DNA from: Rhodobacteraceae bacterium UBA7436
GTDB taxonomy: Bacteria > Pseudomonadota > Alphaproteobacteria > Rhodobacterales > Rhodobacteraceae
Direction: 5' to 3'
NCBI GenBank assembly: GCA_002478745.1
Contig: DLQI01000123.1
Span: 6,817 to 32,074, forward strand
DNA length: 25,258 nucleotides
Made by a program: the position numbers and the translations under genes. The notes beneath the pieces were generated by a model, which had not been told where the DNA came from, made no database searches, and saw only the letters and a list, made by a program, of their open reading frames with translations. Below are positions 9,075 to 17,265 of the stretch, one piece after another. Every line of letters starts with the position of its first letter. Positions within the stretch are counted from its first letter, which is position 1.

Positions 9075-9659
9075 ATGGTTGGGCCGGATGATGTATTGCG
9101 CTTTTGGTTAGATGAATGCGAACCAAAACAATGGTACGTGCAGGACGACGCACTTGATCAAGAAATCCGTGATAAATTCATGGAAACATGGGAAGGGGCC
9201 TGTGCAGGCCGTCACTCACTGTGGCTGACCTATCCCAACGGTGCATTGGCCTACATCATACTGATGGACCAATTCCCACGGAACATGTTCCGCGGCTCAG
9301 GCAAAGCATTCGCATCTGACCGCGCTGCGCTGGCCGCAGCCAAATCCGCGATTGATAAGGGCTGGGACATGCGGGTCGATGAACCCGCGCGCCAGTTCTT
9401 TTACATGCCGCTGATGCACTCTGAAAACCTATGCGATCAGGAACGTTGCGTACGCTTAATGTGCGACCGTATGCCTGAGCAGGGGCCGGGCAATTTGTTG
9501 CACGCGCGTGCACACCGCGATGTGATCCGCCAATTTGGCCGCTTCCCGTATCGCAACGATGCTCTGCAACGCGCAACCTCAGTCCATGAACACGTCTATC
9601 TCGAAGCAGGTGGATATTCATCGACAGTGCGTGACCTTCAAGCGGACAAAGCAGCCTAA
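9075..9659 (+). CDS. DUF924 family protein
   Basis: A 194-aa protein of the DUF924 family, which has an all-helical TPR-like fold and no established biochemical function. The family hallmarks are visible: VLRFWLDECEPKQWY near the N-terminus, the core ILMDQFPRNMFRGSGKAFA at about residues 62-80, FFYMPLMHSE near 108-117, and the late IRQFGRFPYRN. AGGAG lies 10 nt before the ATG. No signal peptide or membrane segment is seen, so a cytoplasmic location is likely. It lies 93 bp after the MFS transporter and 132 bp before lpd, so the context gives no functional lead. Confidence 0.9.
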   Translation: MVGPDDVLRFWLDECEPKQWYVQDDALDQEIRDKFMETWEGACAGRHSLWLTYPNGALAYIILMDQFPRNMFRGSGKAFASDRAALAAAKSAIDKGWDMRVDEPARQFFYMPLMHSENLCDQERCVRLMCDRMPEQGPGNLLHARAHRDVIRQFGRFPYRNDALQRATSVHEHVYLEAGGYSSTVRDLQADKAA

Positions 9660-9724
9660 ACCCCGGTTTCTAGGGACCTACGCTTATTGTTAAGAAATCC
9701 CTGATAGAACGCGGGTCACGCGAA

Positions 9725-9739
9725 TTGCATCCTGTGCAA
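9725..9739. promoter_or_regulatory. Inverted repeat TTGCA-N5-TGCAA upstream of lpd
   Basis: The 15 bases TTGCATCCTGTGCAA form perfect 5-bp arms about 50 bp before the lpd start codon. The position suits an operator, but no regulator can be named. Short dyads like this also arise by chance. Confidence 0.25.
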
Positions 9740-9791
9740 AACTAGTTTAACGGTGAACTAAATTTGAAACGCTGCAATGTGAGGGCGCAAC

Positions 9792-11186
9792 ATGGCTGAC
9801 ACTTCCTTTGATCTGATTGTTATTGGGGCAGGCCCCGGTGGCTATGTGGCTGCTATTCGCGGCGCGCAATTGGGGATGAAGGTCGCCGTTGTTGAACGCG
9901 AACATCTTGGTGGCATCTGCTTGAACTGGGGCTGTATCCCAACCAAAGCGATGTTGCGTTCGTCCGAAGTGTTCCACTTGATGCACCGCGCCAAAGAATT
10001 TGGCCTGAAAGCAGACAACATTGGCTACGATCTGGATGCAGTTGTGAAACGTTCACGCGGCATCGCGGGTCAACTGTCCAGTGGCATCGGTCACTTGATG
10101 AAGAAAAACAAAGTCACCGTATTCATGGGCGAGGCGACAATCCCAGCCAAAGGCCGTGTTTCCGTCAAAGGTGAAAAAGGCGCTCAAGAGTTGACAGCCA
10201 AGAACATCGTTCTGGCCACAGGCGCACGTGCACGCGAATTGCACGGCCTTGAGGCAGATGGTGATTTGGTCTGGACATACAAGACCGCACTGACGCCACC
10301 GCGCATGCCGAAAAAGCTGTTGGTTATCGGGTCTGGTGCGATCGGAATTGAATTTGCCAGCTTCTACAACACGCTGGGTGCTGACACGACTGTGGTCGAA
10401 GTCATGGACCGCGTTTTGCCAGTTGAAGACGAAGAGATAAGCGCATTCGCGAAGAAGTCTTTTGAAAAACAGGGCATGAAAATTATGCAAAAGGCGATGG
10501 TCAAAAAGCTTGACCGTTCCAAAGGTAAAGTAACCGCCCATATCGAAAAAGATGGTAAAATCACAACTCATGACTTTGATACGGTCATTTCAGCGGTCGG
10601 AATTGTTGGAAATGTTGAAGGGCTTGGCCTTGAGGAGTTGGGCGTAAAGCTGGATCGTACTCATGTTGTGACTGACGAATACTGCCGCACTGGCGTTGAT
10701 GGCTTGTATGCCATTGGTGACATCGCAGGCGCGCCGTGGCTCGCACACAAAGCCAGCCACGAGGGTGTGATGGTTGCCGATTTGATTGCTGGCAAACACG
10801 CACATCCCGTAAAACCGGAAACGATTGCGGGCTGCACTTACTGCCACCCTCAGGTCGCTTCAGTTGGCTATACAGAAGCCAAGGCGAAAGAACTGGGTTA
10901 CGACGTCAAAGTGGGCCGCTTCCCCTTCATCGGCAACGGCAAAGCGATTGCTTTGGGCGAAGCAGAGGGATTGGTTAAGACAATCTTTGACGCCAAGACT
11001 GGCGAATTATTGGGCGCACACATGATTGGTGCTGAAGTAACTGAGATGATCCAAGGCTACGTTATCGGCCGTCAGCTCGAAACAACCGAAGAAGATTTGA
11101 TGAACACGGTCTTCCCGCACCCAACGCTTTCTGAAATGATGCACGAAAGTGTCTTGGATGCATATGATCGCGTGATTCACATGTGA
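9792..11186 (+). CDS. lpdA: Dihydrolipoyl dehydrogenase (E3)
   Basis: A FAD enzyme that reoxidises dihydrolipoamide on 2-oxoacid dehydrogenase complexes or the glycine cleavage system, reducing NAD. The 464-aa length is normal. The FAD-binding GAGPGGYVAAIRGA lies at 12-25. The redox disulfide C43/C48 is in GGICLNWGCIPTKAM, the NAD-binding VIGSGAIGIEF is in the middle, and the C-terminal catalytic dyad H443/E448 is in HPTLSEMMHE. All key residues are present. The gene stands alone, not beside E1/E2 genes, so which complex it serves is unknown; the valine island in this window makes a branched-chain ketoacid role conceivable. It is closed by a hairpin at 11193-11217. Confidence 0.96.
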   Translation: MADTSFDLIVIGAGPGGYVAAIRGAQLGMKVAVVEREHLGGICLNWGCIPTKAMLRSSEVFHLMHRAKEFGLKADNIGYDLDAVVKRSRGIAGQLSSGIGHLMKKNKVTVFMGEATIPAKGRVSVKGEKGAQELTAKNIVLATGARARELHGLEADGDLVWTYKTALTPPRMPKKLLVIGSGAIGIEFASFYNTLGADTTVVEVMDRVLPVEDEEISAFAKKSFEKQGMKIMQKAMVKKLDRSKGKVTAHIEKDGKITTHDFDTVISAVGIVGNVEGLGLEELGVKLDRTHVVTDEYCRTGVDGLYAIGDIAGAPWLAHKASHEGVMVADLIAGKHAHPVKPETIAGCTYCHPQVASVGYTEAKAKELGYDVKVGRFPFIGNGKAIALGEAEGLVKTIFDAKTGELLGAHMIGAEVTEMIQGYVIGRQLETTEEDLMNTVFPHPTLSEMMHESVLDAYDRVIHM

Positions 11187-11192
11187 TTGAGC

Positions 11193-11217
11193 AGGGCACC
11201 TAAGTTTCAGGTGCCCT
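11193..11217 (+). terminator. Hairpin after lpd, probable terminator
   Basis: AGGGCACCT and AGGTGCCCT form a perfect 9-bp stem with a 7-nt loop, starting 7 nt after the lpd stop codon. The T-run after it is poor (TATGCT), so termination may be partial. A second hairpin follows 33 nt later. Confidence 0.6.
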
Positions 11218-11250
11218 TATGCTACATACAGACAAATTATTATTTATAGA

Positions 11251-11282
11251 AACAATGCGCTGCGTACCTGTGGCGCATTGTT
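11251..11282 (+). terminator. Second hairpin between lpd and the MFS gene
   Basis: AACAATGCGC and GCGCATTGTT form a perfect 10-bp stem around a 12-nt loop, followed by TCGTTTGC. It ends 31 nt before the MFS start at 11314. It could be a back-up terminator or a leader structure of the MFS mRNA; the sequence does not decide. Confidence 0.5.
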
Positions 11283-11313
11283 CGTTTGCACTCAGAACAC
11301 AGGCATATTTGAC

Positions 11314-12468
11314 ATGAGCAAAACACCTTTTGGCCTCGTCTTCCTACTTTGGGGCGCGGGATTGGGCGCGGCGGCGCAATATGCCAAGGTCAGTGTGGTT
11401 TTTGACCAATTACCCGGCGTCTATCCTGATGCAGGAGCTGGACTTGGCTTTGCCGTGTCTTTGGTTGGGTTCATCGGGATTATCTTTGGCGTGGTTGCGG
11501 GGCTTCTGGTCGCACGTCTGCGTTATCGTCGTGGATTGCTTTGGGCGCTGTGGCTGGGCGCAGCGGTTTCGGCACTGCAGGCGCTGTTGCCACCGTTTGA
11601 ATGGTTCCTAGCGCTGCGTGGGATTGAGGGCCTGTCCCATTTGGTGATGGTTGTCGCCGCCCCAACACTGATTGCACAACTCAGCGCCCCTCAGCATCGC
11701 GGCTTTACCCTGACTCTTTGGGGCACGTTCTTTGGTGTGGCGTTTGCAATCCTGACATGGGGGGGGGTCCCTCTGGTCGCGGCTTACGGCGTGTCGTCAC
11801 TGTTTCTTGCGCATGCTGTGTACATGGCTGTTTTTGCAGTGATTTTGACCTTTGCGTTGGCGGATATACGATCGCTTGAAACGGTCACAACAATTTCAAC
11901 AAAAAGCATCGCAAAAGACCACATCGCGATCTATCGATCCCCACGTATCTCTGCCGCCGCCCTTGGCTGGTTGTTCTATACGTTTTGTTTTGTCTCAATT
12001 CTTACTGTTTTGCCACCATTTCTTGATCCCTCGCAACGCGCACCCGTGATGGGGGTCATGCCTTTGGCATCTATCGCAAGTTCGATGACTTTTGGCGTAT
12101 GGGCGTTGCGCCGTATGTCTGCGGTTAGCCTTGTGATGTGGGGATTTGGCTCCAGCGCAGTGTGTATGATGTGGCTATGGGCCGATCCCGCCAATATTTC
12201 GGCCTGTATCGCGCTTGCAGCGGCCCTTGGGCTTATCCAAGGTGGCAGCTTTGCCGTTGTGCCGCAATTGAATGAAACGGCCGTCACACAGGCGCAGGCC
12301 AACGGTGCCATGGCCCAGATGGGTAACCTGGGCAACACGCTGGGAACGCCCGTTATGGTCGCCGCATTGGCTGTGTTTGGCTATAACGCACTGCCTATGT
12401 TTGTTGGCTTGGCGCTGGTTCTAGGATTGCTGGCCCATTCTGTTACGCAGGTTTTGCGCCGCGTGTGA
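11314..12468 (+). CDS. MFS transporter
   Basis: A 384-aa, very hydrophobic major-facilitator-type protein with roughly 12 membrane segments. It has basic inter-helix loops such as ARLRYRRG near residue 70 and WALRRMSA in the second half. I place the start at ATG 11314 (MSKTPFGLVFLLWGAG) because the in-frame TTG upstream at 11278 lies inside a strong hairpin and would add an unlikely N-terminus. The Shine-Dalgarno sequence is weak (AGG about 10 nt upstream). A run of nine G residues at 11759-11767 lies within the coding sequence (W149-G150-G151-V152). The substrate is unknown. The neighbours on both sides are unrelated housekeeping genes. Confidence 0.8.
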   Translation: MSKTPFGLVFLLWGAGLGAAAQYAKVSVVFDQLPGVYPDAGAGLGFAVSLVGFIGIIFGVVAGLLVARLRYRRGLLWALWLGAAVSALQALLPPFEWFLALRGIEGLSHLVMVVAAPTLIAQLSAPQHRGFTLTLWGTFFGVAFAILTWGGVPLVAAYGVSSLFLAHAVYMAVFAVILTFALADIRSLETVTTISTKSIAKDHIAIYRSPRISAAALGWLFYTFCFVSILTVLPPFLDPSQRAPVMGVMPLASIASSMTFGVWALRRMSAVSLVMWGFGSSAVCMMWLWADPANISACIALAAALGLIQGGSFAVVPQLNETAVTQAQANGAMAQMGNLGNTLGTPVMVAALAVFGYNALPMFVGLALVLGLLAHSVTQVLRRV

Positions 12469-12490
12469 TGATGTTCCCTACTTGTTCTAC

Positions 12491-12539
12491 ATTAACAGTT
12501 GGAGAATCCTAACCAGCAAACTATGTCTAAACTGTTAAT
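12491..12539. promoter_or_regulatory. 10-bp inverted repeat upstream of uvrA
   Basis: ATTAACAGTT (12491-12500) and AACTGTTAAT (12530-12539) are perfect inverted copies separated by 29 bp and ending 11 bp before the uvrA ATG. The right arm is next to the Shine-Dalgarno sequence AGGGG. It may be an operator pair, a leader hairpin that could hide the ribosome site, or a loose terminator for the MFS gene. It does not match the alphaproteobacterial LexA pattern GTTC-N7-GTTC. Confidence 0.4.
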
Positions 12540-12550
12540 AGGGGCATGAG

Positions 12551-15409
12551 ATGGCTGAGCTAAAGAATATCGAAGTACGCGGCGCGCGTGAAAACAACCT
12601 AAAATCCATCGACGTGGACATCCCACGCGATCAGTTGGTGGTCATTACGGGCCTGTCCGGGTCTGGAAAATCATCGCTCGCATTTGACACTATCTACGCT
12701 GAAGGTCAGCGTCGCTATGTTGAATCTCTCAGCGCATATGCCCGTCAATTCCTTGATATGATGCAGAAACCTGATGTGGATCACATCAGCGGTCTAAGCC
12801 CTGCAATCTCAATCGAGCAAAAAACAACATCGAAAAACCCGCGTTCGACGGTGGGCACCGTCACCGAAATTTACGACTACATGCGCCTGTTATTTGCGCG
12901 TGTTGGGACGCCGTATTCTCCGGCCACGGGCAAGCCAATTGAGGCCCAGCAGGTCCAAGACATGGTCGACCGCACCATGAAGATGGAGGAGGGCACACGC
13001 GCCTACCTCTTGGCTCCGATCATCCGTGACCGCAAAGGCGAGTACCGCAAAGAGTTTACTGAGCTGCGCAAGCAAGGTTTTCAACGTGTCAAAGTCGACG
13101 GCGCGTTTTACGATCTGGACGAGCCGCCAACCCTTGATAAGAAATTCCGCCATGACATCGATGTGGTCGTTGACCGCATTGTTGTGCGCGAGGGGCTCGA
13201 AACACGTCTAGCGGACAGTCTGCGTACCGCGCTTGATCTGGCCGATGGCATTGCGATCATCGAAACAGCACCGGCCGAAGGCGATCCGGTCCGCAGCACG
13301 TTCTCAGAGAAATTTGCCTGTCCAGTCAGTGGCTTCACCATTCCTGAGATCGAGCCGCGCCTGTTTTCATTCAACGCGCCATTCGGGGCGTGCCCAACCT
13401 GCGACGGTTTAGGTAAAGAGCTGTTCTTTGATGAACGCCTCGTTGTGCCTGATGCCGATCTGCGGGTTTATGACGGTGCATTGGCCCCGTGGCGCAAAGG
13501 TAAATCACCGTACTTTTTGCAAACAATTGAATCCATTGCCAAGCATTATGAGTTTGATGCCAAGACGAAATGGAAAGACCTTCCAGCCCACGTTCAGCAG
13601 GTCTTTTTGCACGGTTCTGGTGAGGAAGAACTTGAATTTCGCTATGACGAAGGAGGCCGCGTTTACAACGTAACCCGCGTCTTTGAAGGGGTCATTCCAA
13701 ACATGGAACGTCGCTATCGCGAGACCGATAGCAACTGGATCCGTGAAGAGTTTGAGCGCTATCAAAATAACCGCCCGTGCGGCATGTGCGAGGGCTATCG
13801 CCTGCGTCCAGAAGCGCTGGCTGTAAAGATCGCTGACATCCATGCGGGCCAAGTTGTACAGATGTCGATCCGCGAAGCCTTCGCGTGGTGCGACACAGTT
13901 CCAGAGCGTTTGACAAAGCAAAACAACGAGATTGCAAAAGCGATTTTAAAGGAAATCCGTGAACGCCTAGGATTCTTGAATAACGTTGGATTAGAATACC
14001 TTACGTTGTCACGATCAAGTGGAACTTTAAGTGGGGGAGAGAGCCAACGCATCCGTTTGGCCAGCCAAATCGGTTCTGGCCTGACAGGTGTTCTTTATGT
14101 TCTGGATGAACCTTCCATCGGCCTACACCAGCGCGACAATGACCGCCTTTTGTTAACGCTTAAGAACCTGCGCGATCAGGGCAATACAGTTATCGTAGTC
14201 GAACATGATGAAGAGGCCATTCGCGAAGCTGACTATGTCTTCGACATTGGTCCGGGAGCCGGTGTTCACGGGGGCGAGGTCGTATCACACGGCACACCTG
14301 ATCAGGTTGCCAATGACCCCAATTCACTGACCGGTCAGTACCTCACAGGCAAACGTTCCATTGAGGTTCCAGCAAAGCGGCGCAAGGGCAAGAAGAAGTC
14401 GTTGAAAGTGGTCAAAGCCACGGGCAACAACCTCAAAAACATCACCGTCGATTTCCCATTGGGACAGTTCGTTTGCGTCACCGGTGTGTCTGGCGGTGGT
14501 AAGTCTACGCTGACGATTGAGACATTGTTTAAGACAGCGTCTATGCGCCTGAATGGGGCCCGCCAAACGCCAGCCCCTTGCGAGACGATCAAGGGCCTTG
14601 AGTTGTTGGATAAGGTCATCGACATCGACCAACGCGCGATCGGGCGTACGCCGCGATCAAACCCTGCGACTTACACAGGGGCCTTTACTCCAATCCGTGA
14701 TTGGTTCGCTGGCTTGCCAGAATCCAAAGCGCGCGGGTACAAGGCGGGCCGCTTTAGCTTTAACGTCAAAGGCGGGCGGTGTGAGGCTTGTCAGGGTGAC
14801 GGTCTGATCAAGATCGAGATGCATTTCCTCCCTGACGTCTATGTTGAGTGCGAAACCTGTCAGGGCGCGCGGTATAACCGCGAGACACTGGAAATCCGCT
14901 TTAAGGGTAAAAGCATCGCTGACGTTTTGAATATGAACGTCGAAGATGCACAAACCTTCTTCCAAGCGGTGCCTTCAATCCGCGACAAGATGGATGCGCT
15001 GATGCGTGTTGGCTTGGGCTATATCAAGGTTGGCCAACAAGCCACGACCTTGTCAGGTGGGGAAGCCCAGCGGGTGAAACTTTCGAAGGAACTTAGCAAG
15101 CGTTCAACTGGGCGCACGTTGTATATCTTGGATGAGCCGACCACAGGTTTGCACTTTGAAGATGTGCGCAAGTTATTGGAAGTGCTGCATGAATTGGTGG
15201 ATCAGGGGAATTCAGTCATCGTGATTGAACACAACCTTGATGTGATCAAAACGGCGGACCACATCATTGATATCGGGCCAGAGGGTGGTGATGGTGGAGG
15301 TATGGTTGTGGCGACGGGCACGCCCGAAAAAGTGGCGGACGTCGCCGAAAGCTACACAGGTCATTACCTCAAGAGCATGCTAACACCCAAAGAAGGGGCT
15401 GCCAAATAA
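12551..15409 (+). CDS. uvrA: Excinuclease ABC subunit A
   Basis: UvrA is the damage-recognition ATPase of nucleotide excision repair; it works as a dimer and loads UvrB. The 952-aa protein has two ABC modules. The first Walker A is at residues 34-42 (GLSGSGKSS), with signature LSGGESQRIRL and Walker B VLYVLDEPSIGLH. The second has Walker A GVSGGGKST, signature LSGGEAQRVKL and Walker B ILDEPTTGLH. The C-terminal zinc module is intact (CEACQGDG and CETCQG). The first zinc module has C257 and C281/C284, but the fourth ligand position is S260 (CPVS rather than CPxC). This seems usual in alphaproteobacteria, from memory. AGGGG lies before ATG 12551. The stop codon abuts the stop of the convergent Hint-protein gene. 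Confidence 0.98.
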   Translation: MAELKNIEVRGARENNLKSIDVDIPRDQLVVITGLSGSGKSSLAFDTIYAEGQRRYVESLSAYARQFLDMMQKPDVDHISGLSPAISIEQKTTSKNPRSTVGTVTEIYDYMRLLFARVGTPYSPATGKPIEAQQVQDMVDRTMKMEEGTRAYLLAPIIRDRKGEYRKEFTELRKQGFQRVKVDGAFYDLDEPPTLDKKFRHDIDVVVDRIVVREGLETRLADSLRTALDLADGIAIIETAPAEGDPVRSTFSEKFACPVSGFTIPEIEPRLFSFNAPFGACPTCDGLGKELFFDERLVVPDADLRVYDGALAPWRKGKSPYFLQTIESIAKHYEFDAKTKWKDLPAHVQQVFLHGSGEEELEFRYDEGGRVYNVTRVFEGVIPNMERRYRETDSNWIREEFERYQNNRPCGMCEGYRLRPEALAVKIADIHAGQVVQMSIREAFAWCDTVPERLTKQNNEIAKAILKEIRERLGFLNNVGLEYLTLSRSSGTLSGGESQRIRLASQIGSGLTGVLYVLDEPSIGLHQRDNDRLLLTLKNLRDQGNTVIVVEHDEEAIREADYVFDIGPGAGVHGGEVVSHGTPDQVANDPNSLTGQYLTGKRSIEVPAKRRKGKKKSLKVVKATGNNLKNITVDFPLGQFVCVTGVSGGGKSTLTIETLFKTASMRLNGARQTPAPCETIKGLELLDKVIDIDQRAIGRTPRSNPATYTGAFTPIRDWFAGLPESKARGYKAGRFSFNVKGGRCEACQGDGLIKIEMHFLPDVYVECETCQGARYNRETLEIRFKGKSIADVLNMNVEDAQTFFQAVPSIRDKMDALMRVGLGYIKVGQQATTLSGGEAQRVKLSKELSKRSTGRTLYILDEPTTGLHFEDVRKLLEVLHELVDQGNSVIVIEHNLDVIKTADHIIDIGPEGGDGGGMVVATGTPEKVADVAESYTGHYLKSMLTPKEGAAK

Positions 15410-15419
15410 TTAGGCAGCC
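15397..15419. terminator. Hairpin spanning the abutting stops of uvrA and the Hint gene
   Basis: GGCTGCC (15397-15403) and GGCAGCC (15413-15419) form a 7-bp stem. The 9-nt loop AAATAATTA contains both stop codons. It can form in either transcript and may act as a shared 3' end. No T-run follows on either strand, so efficient intrinsic termination is uncertain. Confidence 0.45.
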
Positions 15420-17002
15420 ATTGCCGCCAACAACGGGAGTGCTTCGCGTCCTTTGATAAGGGGACGCGCGGCACCACCGTAGTTGCCAAGGTCTTCGCGC
15501 AAGGCTGGGAACAAGTTTAGGATTTCTTTCTGAGTGTCGTGATTAAACCCTGCCATTGTCTGATCGCCGGGCAAATAGCTTTCACAAGCCACACCATTTG
15601 CTGTGATCACCTGATGGCGATCAAATAGCATGTGATGGTATGTGACTTGCTCTAACTCATAATCATTGATGACGGTGAAATTATTGATCAAGTCTTTGGC
15701 TTTCACCAACACCTCTGGTTCGCCAAACAACAACTCTGCCCAGCATCCCTCTAGCATGATGCGGTGTTGCGGGGAGACGATCAAATCAGATGTTGCGCCA
15801 AACGAATCCTTTTTGACACGGATCGGACGTTGGTTGCCTTCGGTAGAAACCGTGCTGTTGCCGATCCATCGAACCATTTGTGGGCCGTCATCGCGGGTAT
15901 TAACATACATCCCAGCGGTAATATTCTCGATCAGCATGGGGCCTTCGGCCGTTTCAATCGTTGTGCCTGAGGCAAAGCATGGAATTTGAACAACTTCTAC
16001 CAGCGCACTGTCTGTAATGCCCGCCGCATCCTCAATTGAATAGTTGAAGTACACAGTTTCAAGGTCGGCATCGCCCTGAATTTGGAACGTACCGTCTGGG
16101 AGCAGTGTAATGATTTGGCCAGTCGTCAACGTGATCGAATTGTTCGCGGGGTCAGAAGCCACGACAGCCTGACCATTGATGTGTGTCACCGTCAATGCGC
16201 CACCGGTTGAGCTGTCATTGTCCAAAACATCAAGAATCTTGGTATCGTTTTCGCCAAAGATGATGGTGTCATCTTGGGCAATGATGGTCGACTGAACTGA
16301 CCCCCCTGCGATCAAAAGATTGGTATCATAGCCGCTGTCGCCAACATCCGCGACGCCAATTTTTAAGGTATTGATAGCGCCTGGGGTTATTGGTGCAGTG
16401 AAAGTAAGTGTGACAGTAAAGCCGTCCATTTCCGTATTAAATTGGTCAGCCAAGTTATCATTAAAAATGTTTTGAGTTTCGCCATTATTGATATTGCTGA
16501 TGGACGCCGTGCCGTCGGCAACACTGACCGTCGCGAGAGTGCCATTGACCCAAACGCCAATGACGTCGTTATATGCTGTGTTCACAAAGTCGGGGTACTC
16601 TTCGGAGCTTAGCACAAAATCAAGGGTTAGCGTATCGCCAGTAGGCGTAAAGGTCATCTCAAGGAATGCCGCGTCAAAGGATGAACCCGTTGCGAGTGCA
16701 TTAAAATCCGCGTCGCCGTCAATCCCACCAACCGTATTAGTGGAGGTTCCGCCAGATTGGTTGGTATTTGAGGTGCCGTCGTTGTTTGTAAAATCGACTA
16801 CGTTGCCTGTCGAAAGGATAACGCCCGTATCACCGGGTGTTGCGAATGGGGAAACGGTGTCGCCATTGGAATATGTACCACTCGACGCCGCGTCGCCGCT
16901 GTAGGTCGCGGTATTGACGACCATGCCGCTGCCGAAAATCTCATTCGCCATATCAAGTGCCGTCGCACTTGTATTGATTGGCAGCTCTGTTGCTGTCGCC
17001 AT
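15410..17002 (-). CDS. Hint-domain protein with N-terminal choice-of-anchor L region
   Basis: A 530-aa, acidic, Asn/Thr/Gly-rich protein, probably extracellular. Residues about 20-235 match the choice-of-anchor L type (GVILSTGNVVDFTNN, then LDFVLSSEEYPDFVN and NDVIGVWVNG). Residues about 240-338 look like a cadherin-like or VCBS-like beta domain (DVLDNDSSTGGALTV, LPDGTFQIQGD). A Hint_2 (Hedgehog/intein-like) domain starts at C342 in PCFASGTTIETAEGP and includes SPQHRIML (H413) and ANGVACESYLPGD. Hint domains can cleave the chain at the leading Cys, so release of the N-terminal part is possible. No classical signal peptide and no RTX calcium repeats are seen, so the export route is unknown. 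GAGGG precedes the ATG at 17000-17002. Confidence 0.85.
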   Translation of the reverse strand: MATATELPINTSATALDMANEIFGSGMVVNTATYSGDAASSGTYSNGDTVSPFATPGDTGVILSTGNVVDFTNNDGTSNTNQSGGTSTNTVGGIDGDADFNALATGSSFDAAFLEMTFTPTGDTLTLDFVLSSEEYPDFVNTAYNDVIGVWVNGTLATVSVADGTASISNINNGETQNIFNDNLADQFNTEMDGFTVTLTFTAPITPGAINTLKIGVADVGDSGYDTNLLIAGGSVQSTIIAQDDTIIFGENDTKILDVLDNDSSTGGALTVTHINGQAVVASDPANNSITLTTGQIITLLPDGTFQIQGDADLETVYFNYSIEDAAGITDSALVEVVQIPCFASGTTIETAEGPMLIENITAGMYVNTRDDGPQMVRWIGNSTVSTEGNQRPIRVKKDSFGATSDLIVSPQHRIMLEGCWAELLFGEPEVLVKAKDLINNFTVINDYELEQVTYHHMLFDRHQVITANGVACESYLPGDQTMAGFNHDTQKEILNLFPALREDLGNYGGAARPLIKGREALPLLAAMAA

Positions 17003-17265
17003 TTTTCCCTCGTCCTCATTACGCGGAGCTGATCCGTCTTGAGGCAGGTATGCAGGGAAAGTTTGTCATTCGATTGTAGCGAATAAGGAAATAATGGGTT
17101 CACAAAAAAGAAACGCTAACCAAACACGTATTTTCGCTTCTTAAGATTAATTGCTTTATATCAATAATTTATCGTGGTTTTATATTGCTCCCACAGCCGA
17201 AAAAATTGATCGTCCGAGAAGCAATAACGCAATTCAAACACATTTAGGTCATGGCTTTTCCCTGA
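17003..17265. other. Gene-free AT-rich interval upstream of the Hint gene
   Basis: This 263-bp interval is the longest gene-free stretch. It contains the Hint gene ribosome site near its left end and a markedly AT-rich core at about 17140-17195. The interval presumably holds the minus-strand promoter of the Hint gene and the 3' end of the valine operon. I could not pick out a convincing -35/-10 pair or a terminator hairpin. Confidence 0.5.

Noticed and set aside
12484..12500. Possible LexA (SOS) box before uvrA
   Set aside because: GTTC is followed after seven bases by ACAG, not GTTC, so it does not fit the alphaproteobacterial consensus.
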